Shown piece after piece: positions 24,996 to 33,774 of a stretch of 64,000 nucleotides of DNA (position 1 is the first letter of the stretch; the number at the start of each line of letters is the position of its first letter). The translations under genes were made by a program, and so were the position numbers. The notes beneath the pieces were generated by a model that was not told the DNA's origin, ran no database searches, and saw nothing but the letters and a program-made list of their open reading frames with translations. The stretch comes from Candidatus Anaerostipes excrementavium (GTDB lineage Bacteria > Bacillota > Clostridia > Lachnospirales > Lachnospiraceae), in the NCBI GenBank assembly GCA_019114985.1, contig DXEM01000031.1:124001-188000 (forward strand). Reading direction: 5' to 3'.

Positions 24996-26429
24996 ATGCT
25001 AACGAAGAAGACAAAGATTATTTGTACGATGGGACCGGCAACAGATGATGATGCTGTATTAAAGCAGCTGATGCTAGATGGGATGGATATCGCGAGACTG
25101 AATTTCTCTCATGGAGATCATGAGGAGCAGCTGGGAAGGATCAAACGTATCAAAAAGTTCAGAGAAGAACTGAATTTGCCGATTGCGATCCTCTTGGATA
25201 CCAAAGGACCTGAGATCCGTACAGGAGTATTGGCCGGAAGCGGTGATGTGGAACTGACAGAAGGACAGACTTTCACATTGACAACAAAAGAAGTAGAAGG
25301 AACCAATGAGATCGTAAGCGTTACATACGCTGAGCTTCCGCAGGACGTAAGCGTAGGAGATACGATTCTGATCGATGACGGTTTGATGGAACTTCGTGTA
25401 GAAGAGATCAAAGAAGGTACCGATGTTGTATGTAAGGTTATCAACGGCGGAATGCTGGGAAGCCGCAAAGGTATCAATGTACCGAATGTAAGAGTGAATC
25501 TTCCGTCAATCACGGAAAAGGATAGGGCAGATATCGAATTCGGTCTGGAGAATGGCATTGACTTTATCGCAGCTTCTTTCATTCGTAACGCTGATGCGGT
25601 AAATGAGATCAAAGAAATCATTGGCGCTCATAATATGCATGTAGGCGTTATTTCCAAAATCGAGAACATTGAAGGCGTGGAAAATATTGACGCCATCATC
25701 GATGCTTCTGACGGAATTATGATTGCAAGGGGAGACCTTGGTGTGGAAATTCCTGCAGAAGAAGTTCCGTTTATGCAGAAAGCGATCATTAAGAAATGTA
25801 ATAACGCATTCAAACCGGTTGTAACAGCAACACAGATGCTGGATTCTATGATCCGCAATCCTCGTCCGACAAGAGCGGAAGTTACAGACGTTGCCAATGC
25901 AATTTATGATGGAACAGATGCAATCATGTTATCCGGAGAGACTGCAAAAGGAAAATATCCGGTAGAAGCAGTGCGTATGATGAATCAGATTGCGATTTCA
26001 ACAGAACTTCATCTTGATCCGAAACTGAAGAATTTCCGTACAGTATATGTACATCGCGGAATTTCTGCGGCTGTTGCTTTCTCTGCTGTGCAGACAGCTT
26101 ATAATGTAAATGCGAAATGTATTCTTGCATCCAGCATGTCAGGATTTACTGCAAGAATCGTATCAAAATTCAAACCGGATGCTCAAATCATCGGACTTTC
26201 TCCGGATCCGGCTGTTGTTCGTAAGATGCAGTTATACTGGGGTGTTCGTCCGTTCCTGTCTCACAAAGCGAAGACAACACAGGCGATTCTGGATGAGGCA
26301 ACTGAGATCGTATTGAATGCGGGAGTTGCAGATAAAGACGATATTTTAGTTCTGACCGGAGGCGGTGTTGCGGATAATCGCAAACGTGGTGTAACAAATA
26401 TGCTGAAGGTTGTTAAAATCGGTGAATAA
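24996..26429 (+). CDS. pyk: Pyruvate kinase
   Basis: A 477-residue glycolytic enzyme converting phosphoenolpyruvate and ADP to pyruvate and ATP. KTKIICTMGPATDD, LLDTKGPEIRTG, the active-site MIARGDLGVEIP and TQMLDSMIRNPRPTRAE are all present. The C-terminal regulatory domain ends at KVVKIG without the extra PEP-utiliser-like domain found in many Bacillus enzymes. I start it at 24996, 5 bp after AAAGGAGA; the earlier ATG at 24975 lies before that site. A terminator follows 18 bp after the stop. Confidence 0.96.
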   Translation: MLTKKTKIICTMGPATDDDAVLKQLMLDGMDIARLNFSHGDHEEQLGRIKRIKKFREELNLPIAILLDTKGPEIRTGVLAGSGDVELTEGQTFTLTTKEVEGTNEIVSVTYAELPQDVSVGDTILIDDGLMELRVEEIKEGTDVVCKVINGGMLGSRKGINVPNVRVNLPSITEKDRADIEFGLENGIDFIAASFIRNADAVNEIKEIIGAHNMHVGVISKIENIEGVENIDAIIDASDGIMIARGDLGVEIPAEEVPFMQKAIIKKCNNAFKPVVTATQMLDSMIRNPRPTRAEVTDVANAIYDGTDAIMLSGETAKGKYPVEAVRMMNQIAISTELHLDPKLKNFRTVYVHRGISAAVAFSAVQTAYNVNAKCILASSMSGFTARIVSKFKPDAQIIGLSPDPAVVRKMQLYWGVRPFLSHKAKTTQAILDEATEIVLNAGVADKDDILVLTGGGVADNRKRGVTNMLKVVKIGE

Positions 26430-26447
26430 TCGACAGAATTATGTGTT

Positions 26448-26490
26448 AAAATGGGGATGTGGCATAACATCCTCATTTTCTTTTCCTTTT
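26448..26490 (+). terminator. Rho-independent terminator of pyk
   Basis: AAAATGGGGATGT (26448-26460) pairs with ACATCCTCATTTT (26467-26479) with one mismatched pair, then CTTTTCCTTTT. It also shows that the next gene begins further down than the first ATG at 26451. Confidence 0.8.
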
Positions 26491-26552
26491 GCAGGGAATC
26501 TGATCGGATGTGGCAGGAAGCGATAGGTTGGATGAGTTTTGGAGAAATCAAA

Positions 26553-26879
26553 ATGGGAGAAATGATAATTTCGAACAAAGTATACATATCAGAGATACTG
26601 AGAAAAGGAACGAACCGGATGTTTCATCGGATTCGGGAAAGAAAGCCAATACCTTTTTTGTATTGTGTTGTCCTGCCTTTCTGGGAATCAGCTGTTTTAG
26701 AGATCTATGAGTATCATGAGCTGCTTTCAGATCTTTATGAAGAGAAAGAGGTCGTGATTGTCGGTCTGGCGGCCGGCAAAGAAGATGCCTTGGTGTTGGT
26801 TCGCCGTATCATAGATGATCTGGCGTCAGAAGGAAAGATCGAAAACGTGGAATGGTACTTTTGCGGGGAAGAGACATGA
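26553..26879 (+). CDS. Conserved-looking hypothetical protein upstream of the DUF2953-GerW pair
   Basis: A 108-residue protein with no recognised motif. It begins MGEMIISNKVYISEILRKG and contains an alternating hydrophobic and charged pattern suggestive of a small alpha/beta fold (KEVVIVGLAAGKEDALVLV). I choose 26553 because GGAG lies 8 bp upstream and because earlier in-frame ATGs fall within the pyk terminator. Its last bases overlap the next gene as ATGA, so it is translationally coupled to the DUF2953 gene. A sporulation or envelope link is suggested only by its neighbours. Confidence 0.6.
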   Translation: MGEMIISNKVYISEILRKGTNRMFHRIRERKPIPFLYCVVLPFWESAVLEIYEYHELLSDLYEEKEVVIVGLAAGKEDALVLVRRIIDDLASEGKIENVEWYFCGEET

Positions 26880-27814
26880 GCATTGTTTTTTTGATTTTAA
26901 AAATCATAGGAGTTATAATTTTAATTCCTTTGATCATATTGGCTTTGCTGCTGGTTTGTCCGATTTCCTATCGAATGGAGGCCGGTTATGATAAGAAGCC
27001 TTATGGGAAGGCAAGGATCCGCTGGGCATTTCCGCTGTTTGGAGTGAAGGCTGTCTACGAAGACTCTTTTGACGTAACGGTTAGGATCTTAGGAATTCCT
27101 GTTTTTCGTACGGATGAAGAGAAGTGGTCTTTGCTTGGAGGTTTTGCGGAAGAGAAAACGGCAGTGGAAGAGATACCGGAGAAAGAAATACAGAAAGACT
27201 CTGATGTGAAGGAGAACAGAGAACGTCATTTTATCAAAGAGGTTCCGGAAGATGAGAAAGAAGAAGGACCGGTGACGGATATTTTGGATCTTTCCTGGGA
27301 AGAAGAGGAAGAAGAAAAAGTCTCTCTCCCAAAAAAAAGGCGGAAAGAAAAAAAGCAAAAATTTTTCCTGAAAAGGATCGTAGAGTTTTTCCGAAAGTGT
27401 TATAATAAGGGAAAAAATATTTTGCAAAAGATAAAACAGCTTGTATCAAAAGGAGCATCGATTCTTGATCTGCTGGAAGATGAAGAACTTCGATCGGCCG
27501 CAGGGAGGATCAAAGAATATTTGCTGCGGGGCGGCGGGTATTTGATGCCTCAGAAATTGGAAGGAAGGATTCTTTTTGGGCTGGATGATCCTGCGGTTAC
27601 AGGAAGAGTGCTTGGCTGGATTGCGGCTGCGATGCCTTTTTATGGGGACAGGCTGGAAGTAACACCGGATTTTACCCGGCAGGTCATAGAGGGAGATATC
27701 TTGATTTCCGGCAGGATCCGAAGATATAAGCTTTTGAAACTGGCATGGGATGTCTATCGGGATAAGGACCTGCTTCGCCAGAAGGATCGGGCAGCAAAAA
27801 TCATAGGAGGTTGA
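26876..27814 (+). CDS. DUF2953 domain protein (YtfI-like)
   Basis: A 312-residue protein with an N-terminal membrane anchor (IVFLILKIIGVIILIPLIIL), a domain with strand-rich RIRWAFPLFGVKAVY, a highly charged Lys/Glu middle (about residues 95-165), and a C-terminal DUF2953-like part (ILFGLDDPAVTGRVLGWIAA, EVTPDF, GRIRRYKL). In Bacillus ytfI lies directly before gerW/ytfJ, as here, so a role in sporulation or germination is plausible. The start at 26876 uses the ATGA overlap; the gerW homologue starts 3 bp after the stop. Confidence 0.8.
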   Translation: MSIVFLILKIIGVIILIPLIILALLLVCPISYRMEAGYDKKPYGKARIRWAFPLFGVKAVYEDSFDVTVRILGIPVFRTDEEKWSLLGGFAEEKTAVEEIPEKEIQKDSDVKENRERHFIKEVPEDEKEEGPVTDILDLSWEEEEEEKVSLPKKRRKEKKQKFFLKRIVEFFRKCYNKGKNILQKIKQLVSKGASILDLLEDEELRSAAGRIKEYLLRGGGYLMPQKLEGRILFGLDDPAVTGRVLGWIAAAMPFYGDRLEVTPDFTRQVIEGDILISGRIRRYKLLKLAWDVYRDKDLLRQKDRAAKIIGG

Positions 27815-27817
27815 CAT

Positions 27818-28198
27818 ATGGGAAAAGAAAATCTAAATGAAACAGTGAATTCTCTGTTTCAGGGTATGGAAGGATTCTTAACGTCTAAGACGGTCGTTGG
27901 AGAACCGATTTATATTAAGGATACGATCATACTGCCTTTGGTCGATGTGTCGTTTGGAATGGGCGCAGGCGCTTTCGAGGCAGACAAGAAGAACCGGAGC
28001 GGAGGCGGAATCGGCGGCAAATTAACACCAAGTGCTGTATTGGTGATTCGGGACGGACAAACAAAGCTTGTGAATGTAAAGAATCAGGAGACGATTGTGA
28101 AGCTTCTTGATATGGTTCCGGATGTGATTGATCGTTTTACGAAAAAAGAAGAAACTTTGGAAGATATCGTAGAAGATTTGGAAAAAGAAGATAAGTAA
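27818..28198 (+). CDS. gerW: GerW family sporulation protein (YtfJ)
   Basis: A 126-residue protein with ENLNETVNSLFQGMEGFL, VVGEPIYIKDTIILPLVDVSFGMG and a glycine-rich GGGIGGKLTPSAVLVI, the signature of the GerW/YtfJ family. The Bacillus member is needed for normal spore germination. It follows the DUF2953 gene by 3 bp with AGGAGG inside that gene's end, and is followed by a terminator. Confidence 0.93.
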   Translation: MGKENLNETVNSLFQGMEGFLTSKTVVGEPIYIKDTIILPLVDVSFGMGAGAFEADKKNRSGGGIGGKLTPSAVLVIRDGQTKLVNVKNQETIVKLLDMVPDVIDRFTKKEETLEDIVEDLEKEDK

Positions 28199-28224
28199 AA
28201 GAGTCTTTGCATAGACTCTTTTTC
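28197..28224 (+). terminator. Rho-independent terminator of gerW operon
   Basis: AAAAGAGTC (28197-28205) pairs with GACTCTTTT (28214-28222) around an 8-nt loop, followed by TTCTTTT. Confidence 0.85.
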
Positions 28225-28264
28225 TTTTGCATATGATGTATAATAATGATATGCAGGTGAGGAT

Positions 28265-28402
28265 ATGAAAAGGGTATGGGCGATTGCTCTTTGGTTTTTT
28301 GGAATCGGGCTGCTGACCGGATTATTTATCAGTCATGATTTTACGCAGATTGTTGTCTGCATTTTATGCGGGATTGTTGGATATTGTTTGTTTTTCTATT
28401 GA
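28265..28402 (+). CDS. 45-residue membrane protein with two predicted helices
   Basis: A short frame with a ribosome site (GGTGAGGA) just before its ATG. It encodes two hydrophobic segments (about residues 4-21 and 27-44), separated by FISHDFTQ. Cysteines lie in the second segment (VCILCGIVGYC). No family is recognised. A TATAATGATATG stretch just upstream could supply a -10. It sits alone between the gerW terminator and the rpmB terminator. Confidence 0.5.
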   Translation: MKRVWAIALWFFGIGLLTGLFISHDFTQIVVCILCGIVGYCLFFY

Positions 28403-28442
28403 TCAGGAATTTTTTTGAATAGGTTTTGTTTTTGGCAAAATA

Positions 28443-28470
28443 AAAAGAGCTGGATGACTTCCAACTCTTT
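28443..28470 (-). terminator. Rho-independent terminator of rpmB
   Basis: On the minus strand AAAGAGTTGGA pairs with TCCAGCTCTTT with one mismatch and a short loop, then runs into TTATTTTG. Confidence 0.8.
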
Positions 28471-28499
28471 GTGGTTCTATATTAAACAAATCAAAGTGA

Positions 28500-28685
28500 T
28501 TAGGCACGTTCAACCTTACCAGATCTTAAGCAAGAAGTACAAACGTACATTTTCTTAGCTCCGCCATTAACCTTAACTTTTACAGATTTAATATTTGATT
28601 TCCACATTTTGTTTGATCTTCTATGTGAGTGACTGACTGCATTTCCAAAATGAGCGCCTTTTCCACAAATAGCACATTTTGCCAT
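28500..28685 (-). CDS. rpmB: 50S ribosomal protein L28
   Basis: A 61-residue protein beginning MAKCAICGKGAHFGNAVSHS and continuing with SHRRSNKMWKSNIKSV, the L28 signature. The two CxxC motifs (CAIC at 4-7 and CTSC) mark the zinc-binding version of L28. The gene is monocistronic, with a promoter at 28746-28774, a strong GGAGGTG ribosome site and a terminator. Confidence 0.97.
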   Translation of the reverse strand: MAKCAICGKGAHFGNAVSHSHRRSNKMWKSNIKSVKVKVNGGAKKMYVCTSCLRSGKVERA

Positions 28686-28745
28686 GTTAGCACCTCCTTC
28701 TTCAAATCTTCTCCCATTTTCTATTCCGGGCTCGACAACTATTTC

Positions 28746-28774
28746 ATTCTAACAGATAGGTTTCTAAAAATCAA
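28746..28774 (-). promoter_or_regulatory. Predicted promoter of rpmB
   Basis: On the minus strand TTGATT (28769-28774) and TAGAAT (28746-28751) are 17 bp apart, leaving a leader of about 55 nt. Confidence 0.55.
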
Positions 28775-28848
28775 GACAAATTTATTTTTATTTTCAGTAA
28801 AAATGGGGATACCTAGAAAGAAGCAGGGAAATCCGATGTCTGATAAGA

Positions 28849-28878
28849 CTGGACGCACCCTGCGGGATAAGGTATAAT
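28849..28878 (+). promoter_or_regulatory. Promoter candidate for the Asp23/Gls24 gene
   Basis: TATAAT at 28873-28878 with a weak -35, CTGGAC, 18 bp upstream; the ATG is 32 bp downstream. Confidence 0.45.
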
Positions 28879-28910
28879 CATCTTATAAATCTTGGCTGGA
28901 GGTAATCAGG

Positions 28911-29267
28911 ATGAAAGGTTCTATAACGACAAAGAATGGTGAGATAACCATTGATAACCAAGTAATTGCGAAATATGCCGGAATCTGTGCGCTTGGATGC
29001 TTTGGAATCGTGGGCATGGCGATGGTGAATGTAAAAGACGGAATTGTAAAATTGTTAACAAGAGATAATATTCGAAAGGGTGTGTTTGTCTCTGTGAAAG
29101 ACAATAAAATCACCATAGAATTTCACATCATCGTGTCTTTTGGGGTTTCTATTTCCGCGGTAGTGAATAATCTGATGGAATCTGTAAAGTACAGGGTGGA
29201 GGAATTTACCAGTCTGGAAGTTGAGCGGATCAATATTTATGTGGAAAGCGTGAAAGATATAGGATAA
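28911..29267 (+). CDS. Asp23/Gls24 family protein
   Basis: A 118-residue protein with GEITIDNQVIAKYAGICA, GCFGIVGMA and the C-terminal VERINIYVESV, the Asp23/Gls24 (YloU) pattern. It lies directly before a FakA-like gene and recG, the same order as yloU-yloV-recG of Bacillus. Family members are membrane-associated envelope-stress or structural proteins; the exact function is unknown. The next gene starts 17 bp after the stop. Confidence 0.92.
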   Translation: MKGSITTKNGEITIDNQVIAKYAGICALGCFGIVGMAMVNVKDGIVKLLTRDNIRKGVFVSVKDNKITIEFHIIVSFGVSISAVVNNLMESVKYRVEEFTSLEVERINIYVESVKDIG

Positions 29268-29284
29268 AGATGGAGGCAGATAAC

Positions 29285-30916
29285 ATGAAACAGATAGATG
29301 CGTCTTTGTTGCAGAAGATGTTGATAGGGGGAGCCAAATATCTGGAGGCACGGAAAGAATATATTAATGAACTGAATGTGTTCCCGGTTCCGGATGGCGA
29401 TACAGGAACGAATATGACGATGACAGCAATGGCGGCAGCGAAGGAAGTTGCGGCTGCCAATCTTTCCATTAAGGAGATTACCAGAGGGCTTTCCAGCGGG
29501 TCTTTACGCGGAGCAAGAGGAAATTCCGGAGTTATTTTGTCTCAGTTATTTCGTGGATTTTATAAAGGGGTAAAGGAAGAAAAAGTCTTAAACACGAGAG
29601 CGGCGGCGGCCGGTTTTAAATATGCGGCGGATACAGCTTACAAGGCAGTTATGAAGCCAAAGGAAGGAACGATCCTAACCGTTGCCAGAGCAGCGGCGGA
29701 TGCAGCGGTCCGGGCGGCACGTCAGGAAGATGATTTTGAAAAGTTCGCAAAGATTGTGCTGGAAGAGGCCGAGACGGTTTTAAAGAGAACGCCGGAGATG
29801 CTTCCTGTTTTGAAGGAAGCAGGTGTCGTGGATTCCGGAGGACAGGGACTGGTAGAATTTCTGCGCGGTGCGGTAGAAGTCATGCTCGGAAAAGAGATTG
29901 AGATTGAGAAGACATCGGTACCGGACAAGCCGGTCTCCCGCCGTCCTGCAGAAGAGGTGAATGGAGATATCAAGTATGGCTACTGCACAGAATTTATTGT
30001 CATGGTTCAGGAACCTTGGGACGATGACAGGGAGAAGGAATTTAAATCCTATTTATCAGGAATCGGTGACTGTGTGGTTGTTGTTGGTGATGAAGAGATT
30101 GTGAAAGTCCATGTGCATACCAATCATCCGGGAAAAGCCATTGAAAAGGGGTTGTCTTTTGGTGAGCTGACGAGTATGAAGATTGATAATATGAGAGAAG
30201 AACATCAGGAGAGATTCCGTCAGGCAGGTGAGCAGGAGAAAGAAAAAGAGCCAATAAAACCATATGGTTTTATTGCGGTATCGATCGGAGACGGTCTGAA
30301 TGAGATTTTCCGGGAACTTGGCGTGGATTATCTGATCGAAGGCGGACAGACGATGAATCCGAGTACGGAGGACATGTTGGATGCAATTGATCAAGTTCAT
30401 GCGGAGACGATTTTTATTCTCCCGAATAATAAGAATATTATCCTGGCGGCTACGCAGGCACAGTCATTAACAGAAGATAAGGAAATTATCATCCTGCCGA
30501 CACAGACGATTCCGCAGGGGATCTCTGCTTTTATTGGATTCGAGCCGGGTCAGGACGTCGATTCTAATGTCGAGAGTATGAAAGAGATGATAGAGAATGT
30601 CCGGACCGGTGAGGTGACTTACGCAGTAAGAGATACTTCGGTGGATGGAAAGAAAATTAATATCAATGATATTATGGGAATCGACGACGAGGGAATCCGA
30701 GAAGTCGGAGGAAGTATTGAGAAAGTAACTTTGGATTTGCTGGATGATATGACAGATGAGGACAGTGAATTAATTTCTGTTTATTATGGTCAGGATATCA
30801 GCCAGGAAGATGCGGAGGCTTTGGCGCAGAAGGTCGAAGAGAAATATCCGGACTGTGATATTTCGCTGGAATATGGAGGACAGCCGGTCTATTATTACCT
30901 GCTGTCTGTGGAATAA
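29285..30916 (+). CDS. fakA: DAK2/DegV-related fatty acid kinase subunit (FakA/YloV-like)
   Basis: A 543-residue protein. The N-terminal DAK2 kinase domain shows NVFPVPDGDTGTNM (metal/ATP site aspartates) and SLRGARGNSGVILSQ. A middle region follows, and then a C-terminal FakB-interacting EDD-like domain (PNNKNIILAATQA, LPTQTIPQGISA). FakA phosphorylates exogenous fatty acids bound to DegV-family FakB, feeding PlsX/PlsY acyl-phosphate metabolism; plsX itself is at 41050. I start it at 29285 because the ATG at 29270 overlaps the GGAGG ribosome site. Confidence 0.9.
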   Translation: MKQIDASLLQKMLIGGAKYLEARKEYINELNVFPVPDGDTGTNMTMTAMAAAKEVAAANLSIKEITRGLSSGSLRGARGNSGVILSQLFRGFYKGVKEEKVLNTRAAAAGFKYAADTAYKAVMKPKEGTILTVARAAADAAVRAARQEDDFEKFAKIVLEEAETVLKRTPEMLPVLKEAGVVDSGGQGLVEFLRGAVEVMLGKEIEIEKTSVPDKPVSRRPAEEVNGDIKYGYCTEFIVMVQEPWDDDREKEFKSYLSGIGDCVVVVGDEEIVKVHVHTNHPGKAIEKGLSFGELTSMKIDNMREEHQERFRQAGEQEKEKEPIKPYGFIAVSIGDGLNEIFRELGVDYLIEGGQTMNPSTEDMLDAIDQVHAETIFILPNNKNIILAATQAQSLTEDKEIIILPTQTIPQGISAFIGFEPGQDVDSNVESMKEMIENVRTGEVTYAVRDTSVDGKKININDIMGIDDEGIREVGGSIEKVTLDLLDDMTDEDSELISVYYGQDISQEDAEALAQKVEEKYPDCDISLEYGGQPVYYYLLSVE

Positions 30917-30969
30917 AGACAGGAGGGAAGCAGCCATGCTTCCCTTTTATCGGATAAGGAGCAGAGTAT

Positions 30970-32997
30970 ATGGATGGGAAGACCAATGTGATAGAGCTAA
31001 AAGGAATTGGAGAGAAGACAGCAGCAGCGTTTGCGAGACTTGGGGTTCGTGATGTTGACAGCCTGATCAGTATGTATCCAAGATATTATCTCACTTATGA
31101 TGACCCATTAACCGTTGGAGAGCTGGAAATCGGTCAGAGAGCATCGGTAGAAGTCAGAATCAGTTCCGAGGTCAATATCCGCTATGTAAAACGGATGAAG
31201 ATCGTTACATGCTTGGGGAAGGATGAGACGGGAACAATCAGTTTTACCTGGTTTAATATGCCTTATCTGAAAAAGCAGATTCACCGCGGAAGGGATTATA
31301 TCCTGACAGGAACGCCGGTATTTAAAAATGGGAGGCTATGTATGGAACATCCGGAGATCTTTGCTCCGGAGGATTATGAAGCAAAGCAGCAGACACTGCA
31401 GCCTATCTATCCATTGACGGCAGGACTTACCAACAAACAGATTTCCAAAGCGGTGAAGCAGACAGAGGAATATATTCGGAGAATACCGGAATATCTGCCG
31501 AGTCAAATTATGGAGAAATATCATCCAATGGAATACGGACAGGCCATTTGGAACATTCATTTTCCTAAATCAAAAGAGGCATTGGTTCAGGCAAAAAAAA
31601 GGTTGATATTTGACGAATTTTTTGTTTTCATTTCAGCGATGCACATGATGTCGGATGGTCAGGAAGAAAAAAGTTCTTATCGAATTGCTGCTTGTCGGGA
31701 AGCAGATGATTTGATTGCCAGTCTGCCTTATCAGCTGACCGGGGCCCAGAAGCGTGCCTTAGAGGAGATGAGGCGGGATCTGGCTTCCGGCAAGGTAATG
31801 AATCGGCTCCTGCAGGGAGACGTAGGTTCCGGAAAGACAATTTTAGCGGTGATCTTGCTGCTGATGTGCGCAAAAGCCGGTTATCAGGGCGTTTTAATGG
31901 CGCCGACAGAGGTTTTGGCCAATCAGCATTATGAGACTTTTCAGGAGCTTTTGGATTCCTATGGAATACATACGGTTCTTTTGACTGGTTCTTCCACGGC
32001 AAAAGAAAAGCGGGAAATTTATGAAAAAATAAAAACGCATCAGGCCGACATTGTCATCGGTACCCACGCGCTGATCCAGGAAAAAGTGGAATATGATCAG
32101 CTGGCTCTTGTGATTACCGATGAACAGCACCGATTTGGCGTAAGACAAAGGGAAAGTTTAGCGAAGAAAGGAAACAGACCCCATGTAATGGTTATGAGCG
32201 CCACTCCGATTCCAAGAACCTTGGCGATTATTCTATATGGGGATTTGGATGTATCGCTGGTGGATGAAGTTCCGGCAAATCGTCTGCCGATCAAAAACTG
32301 TGTGGTCAATACAAGCTATCGGCCCACAGCATATCGATTTATGGAACGTCAGATTCAAGAAGGACGTCAGGTATATGTCATTTGTCCGATGGTGGAGGAA
32401 AGCGAGACCATGGAAGGAGAAAATGTCGTTCAATATGCACAGATGCTAAGAGGCAGTTTATCGCCGTCGATTTGTGTCGGATATCTTCACGGACGGATGA
32501 AGGCAAAAGAAAAACAGCAGATTATGGATGATTTTTCGGATGGAAAGATCGATGTGCTTGTTTCTACGACAGTTATCGAGGTAGGCGTCAATGTTCCAAA
32601 TGCTGCGGTGATGATGGTCGAAAACGCAGAACGGTTTGGTCTGGCTCAGCTTCACCAGCTGCGAGGCCGTGTCGGACGAGGGGAACATCAGTCCTATTGT
32701 ATTTTTATGACCGGATCGAAGAAAAAAGAGACGTTGCAGAGATTAGAAGTACTCAATCAATCCAATGACGGATTTTATATTGCCAATGAAGACTTGAAGC
32801 TGCGGGGACCGGGAGACTTTTTTGGTGTTCGGCAAAGCGGTATGATGGATTTTATTCTGGCAGATGTTTATGCGGATGCGGATATTATGAAGCAGGCGGC
32901 GGATGCAGTGAAATTACTGGAGGAAGAAGGGTTTGATTTTTCCACAATCAAGAACAGCAGATTGGAAAAACAGATCAGTCTGGCACACAATTTGTAA
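30970..32997 (+). CDS. recG: ATP-dependent DNA helicase RecG
   Basis: A 675-residue replication-fork remodelling and branch-migration helicase. The N-terminal wedge/OB domain (about 1-220) contains VEVRISSEVNIRYVKR. The helicase core has Walker A GDVGSGKTI, the DEQH box in VITDEQHRFGVRQR, TATPIPRTL-like SATPIPRTLA, and motif VI QLRGRVGRGEHQS. Length is normal. It follows fakA by 53 bp, with AAGGAG ahead of the start. Confidence 0.97.
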   Translation: MDGKTNVIELKGIGEKTAAAFARLGVRDVDSLISMYPRYYLTYDDPLTVGELEIGQRASVEVRISSEVNIRYVKRMKIVTCLGKDETGTISFTWFNMPYLKKQIHRGRDYILTGTPVFKNGRLCMEHPEIFAPEDYEAKQQTLQPIYPLTAGLTNKQISKAVKQTEEYIRRIPEYLPSQIMEKYHPMEYGQAIWNIHFPKSKEALVQAKKRLIFDEFFVFISAMHMMSDGQEEKSSYRIAACREADDLIASLPYQLTGAQKRALEEMRRDLASGKVMNRLLQGDVGSGKTILAVILLLMCAKAGYQGVLMAPTEVLANQHYETFQELLDSYGIHTVLLTGSSTAKEKREIYEKIKTHQADIVIGTHALIQEKVEYDQLALVITDEQHRFGVRQRESLAKKGNRPHVMVMSATPIPRTLAIILYGDLDVSLVDEVPANRLPIKNCVVNTSYRPTAYRFMERQIQEGRQVYVICPMVEESETMEGENVVQYAQMLRGSLSPSICVGYLHGRMKAKEKQQIMDDFSDGKIDVLVSTTVIEVGVNVPNAAVMMVENAERFGLAQLHQLRGRVGRGEHQSYCIFMTGSKKKETLQRLEVLNQSNDGFYIANEDLKLRGPGDFFGVRQSGMMDFILADVYADADIMKQAADAVKLLEEEGFDFSTIKNSRLEKQISLAHNL

Positions 32998-33009
32998 GGA
33001 GGAAGTGTT

Positions 33010-33285
33010 ATGGTACGTTATTATTTCAGGTTTACCGGAAGAGTACAAGGAGTTGGATTCCGCTTTTTTGTCAGCATGAATGCGGAAAAATGCAAGGTAA
33101 CAGGATGGGTCAGGAATTTGCCGGATGGATCAGTGGAAGCGGAGGCTCAGGGAATTCCTGCGGCAGTGGAACGATTTCTTGAAATGATCCAAAATGACGC
33201 CCACCGTTTCATTCGAATCGATCATGTGGAAAAGGAAAAACGTCCTTTGGTGGAAAAAGAAAGCAAGTTCCGGGTCGCATATTAA
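33010..33285 (+). CDS. acyP: Acylphosphatase
   Basis: A 91-residue enzyme hydrolysing carboxyl-phosphate bonds such as acetyl or acyl phosphate. Both active-site elements are visible: GRVQGVGFRFF with the substrate-binding arginine, and GWVRNLPDGSVE with the catalytic asparagine. AAGGAGG precedes the ATG, 12 bp after recG, so it is likely cotranscribed with it. Confidence 0.95.
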   Translation: MVRYYFRFTGRVQGVGFRFFVSMNAEKCKVTGWVRNLPDGSVEAEAQGIPAAVERFLEMIQNDAHRFIRIDHVEKEKRPLVEKESKFRVAY

Positions 33286-33320
33286 TTTGAAAAAAATGTT
33301 AGTTCATGTAAAAACTCCTA

Positions 33321-33349
33321 GAGTATCTTTTGTTGGTTGGAGCATACTA
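33321..33349 (+). promoter_or_regulatory. Forespore sigma-G/sigma-F-like promoter of the SASP gene
   Basis: GAGTATC (33321-33327) and CATACTA (33343-33349) are separated by 15 bp and fit the sigma-G consensus (gnATR, 15-17 bp, cATAcTA). The product is a forespore-specific protein, which supports the call. Confidence 0.65.
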
Positions 33350-33392
33350 TCAGCGTAACAAAAAACCACAAAAGAAATGGAGGAAATTCAAC

Positions 33393-33617
33393 ATGATGGA
33401 AGAACGAACTTCAGCAAGAAGCAAAGGATCAAACAGAGTCGAGGTACCGGAAGCAAGAGGTGCGTTAGACAGGTTTAAGTTTGAAGTTGCAAATGAGATC
33501 GGGGTGGACTTAAAAGAAGGATACAACGGTCATCTGACAACTGCTCAGGCAGGTTCTGTCGGAGGCGAAATGGTCCGTAAAATGATCCGCAGACAGGAAG
33601 AGGAAATGTCCCGATAA
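33393..33617 (+). CDS. Small acid-soluble spore protein, alpha/beta type
   Basis: A 74-residue SASP. The family signatures are present: ALDRFKFEVANEIGVDL, containing the region cut by the germination protease, and YNGHLTTAQAGSVGGEMVRKMI, the DNA-binding helix. SASPs coat spore DNA and protect it from UV and heat, then serve as an amino acid store. I start at the ATG 7 bp after GGAGGAAA. A sigma-G-like promoter lies upstream and a terminator downstream, so it is monocistronic. Confidence 0.95.
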   Translation: MMEERTSARSKGSNRVEVPEARGALDRFKFEVANEIGVDLKEGYNGHLTTAQAGSVGGEMVRKMIRRQEEEMSR

Positions 33618-33647
33618 GACAAACGAAAGAAAAATCATAAAAAATGC

Positions 33648-33685
33648 AGAAGGAACAGCGAAATTCTCTTTTCGCTGTTCCTTCT
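33648..33685 (+). terminator. Hairpin terminator after the SASP gene
   Basis: AGAAGGAACAGCGAAA pairs perfectly with TTTCGCTGTTCCTTCT (16 bp) around a short loop. The downstream U-tract is poor, but the stem is very stable. Confidence 0.75.
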
Positions 33686-33716
33686 CGATTGTATTGGGAA
33701 AAAAACCTCCGATTAG

Positions 33717-33744
33717 TTGACAAATTTTTCATATATAATAAAAT
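33717..33744 (+). promoter_or_regulatory. Predicted promoter of rsmD-coaD operon
   Basis: TTGACA (33717-33722) and TAAAAT (33739-33744) with a 16-bp spacer. A TATAAT at 33734 is too near the -35. Confidence 0.55.
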
Positions 33745-33774
33745 AAAGAAAAAGTAAAAGAAGGGTATTATAGT

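Noticed and set aside
26451-26552. Longer form of the hypothetical gene starting at 26451
   Set aside because: The extra codons fall in the pyk terminator and have no ribosome site.
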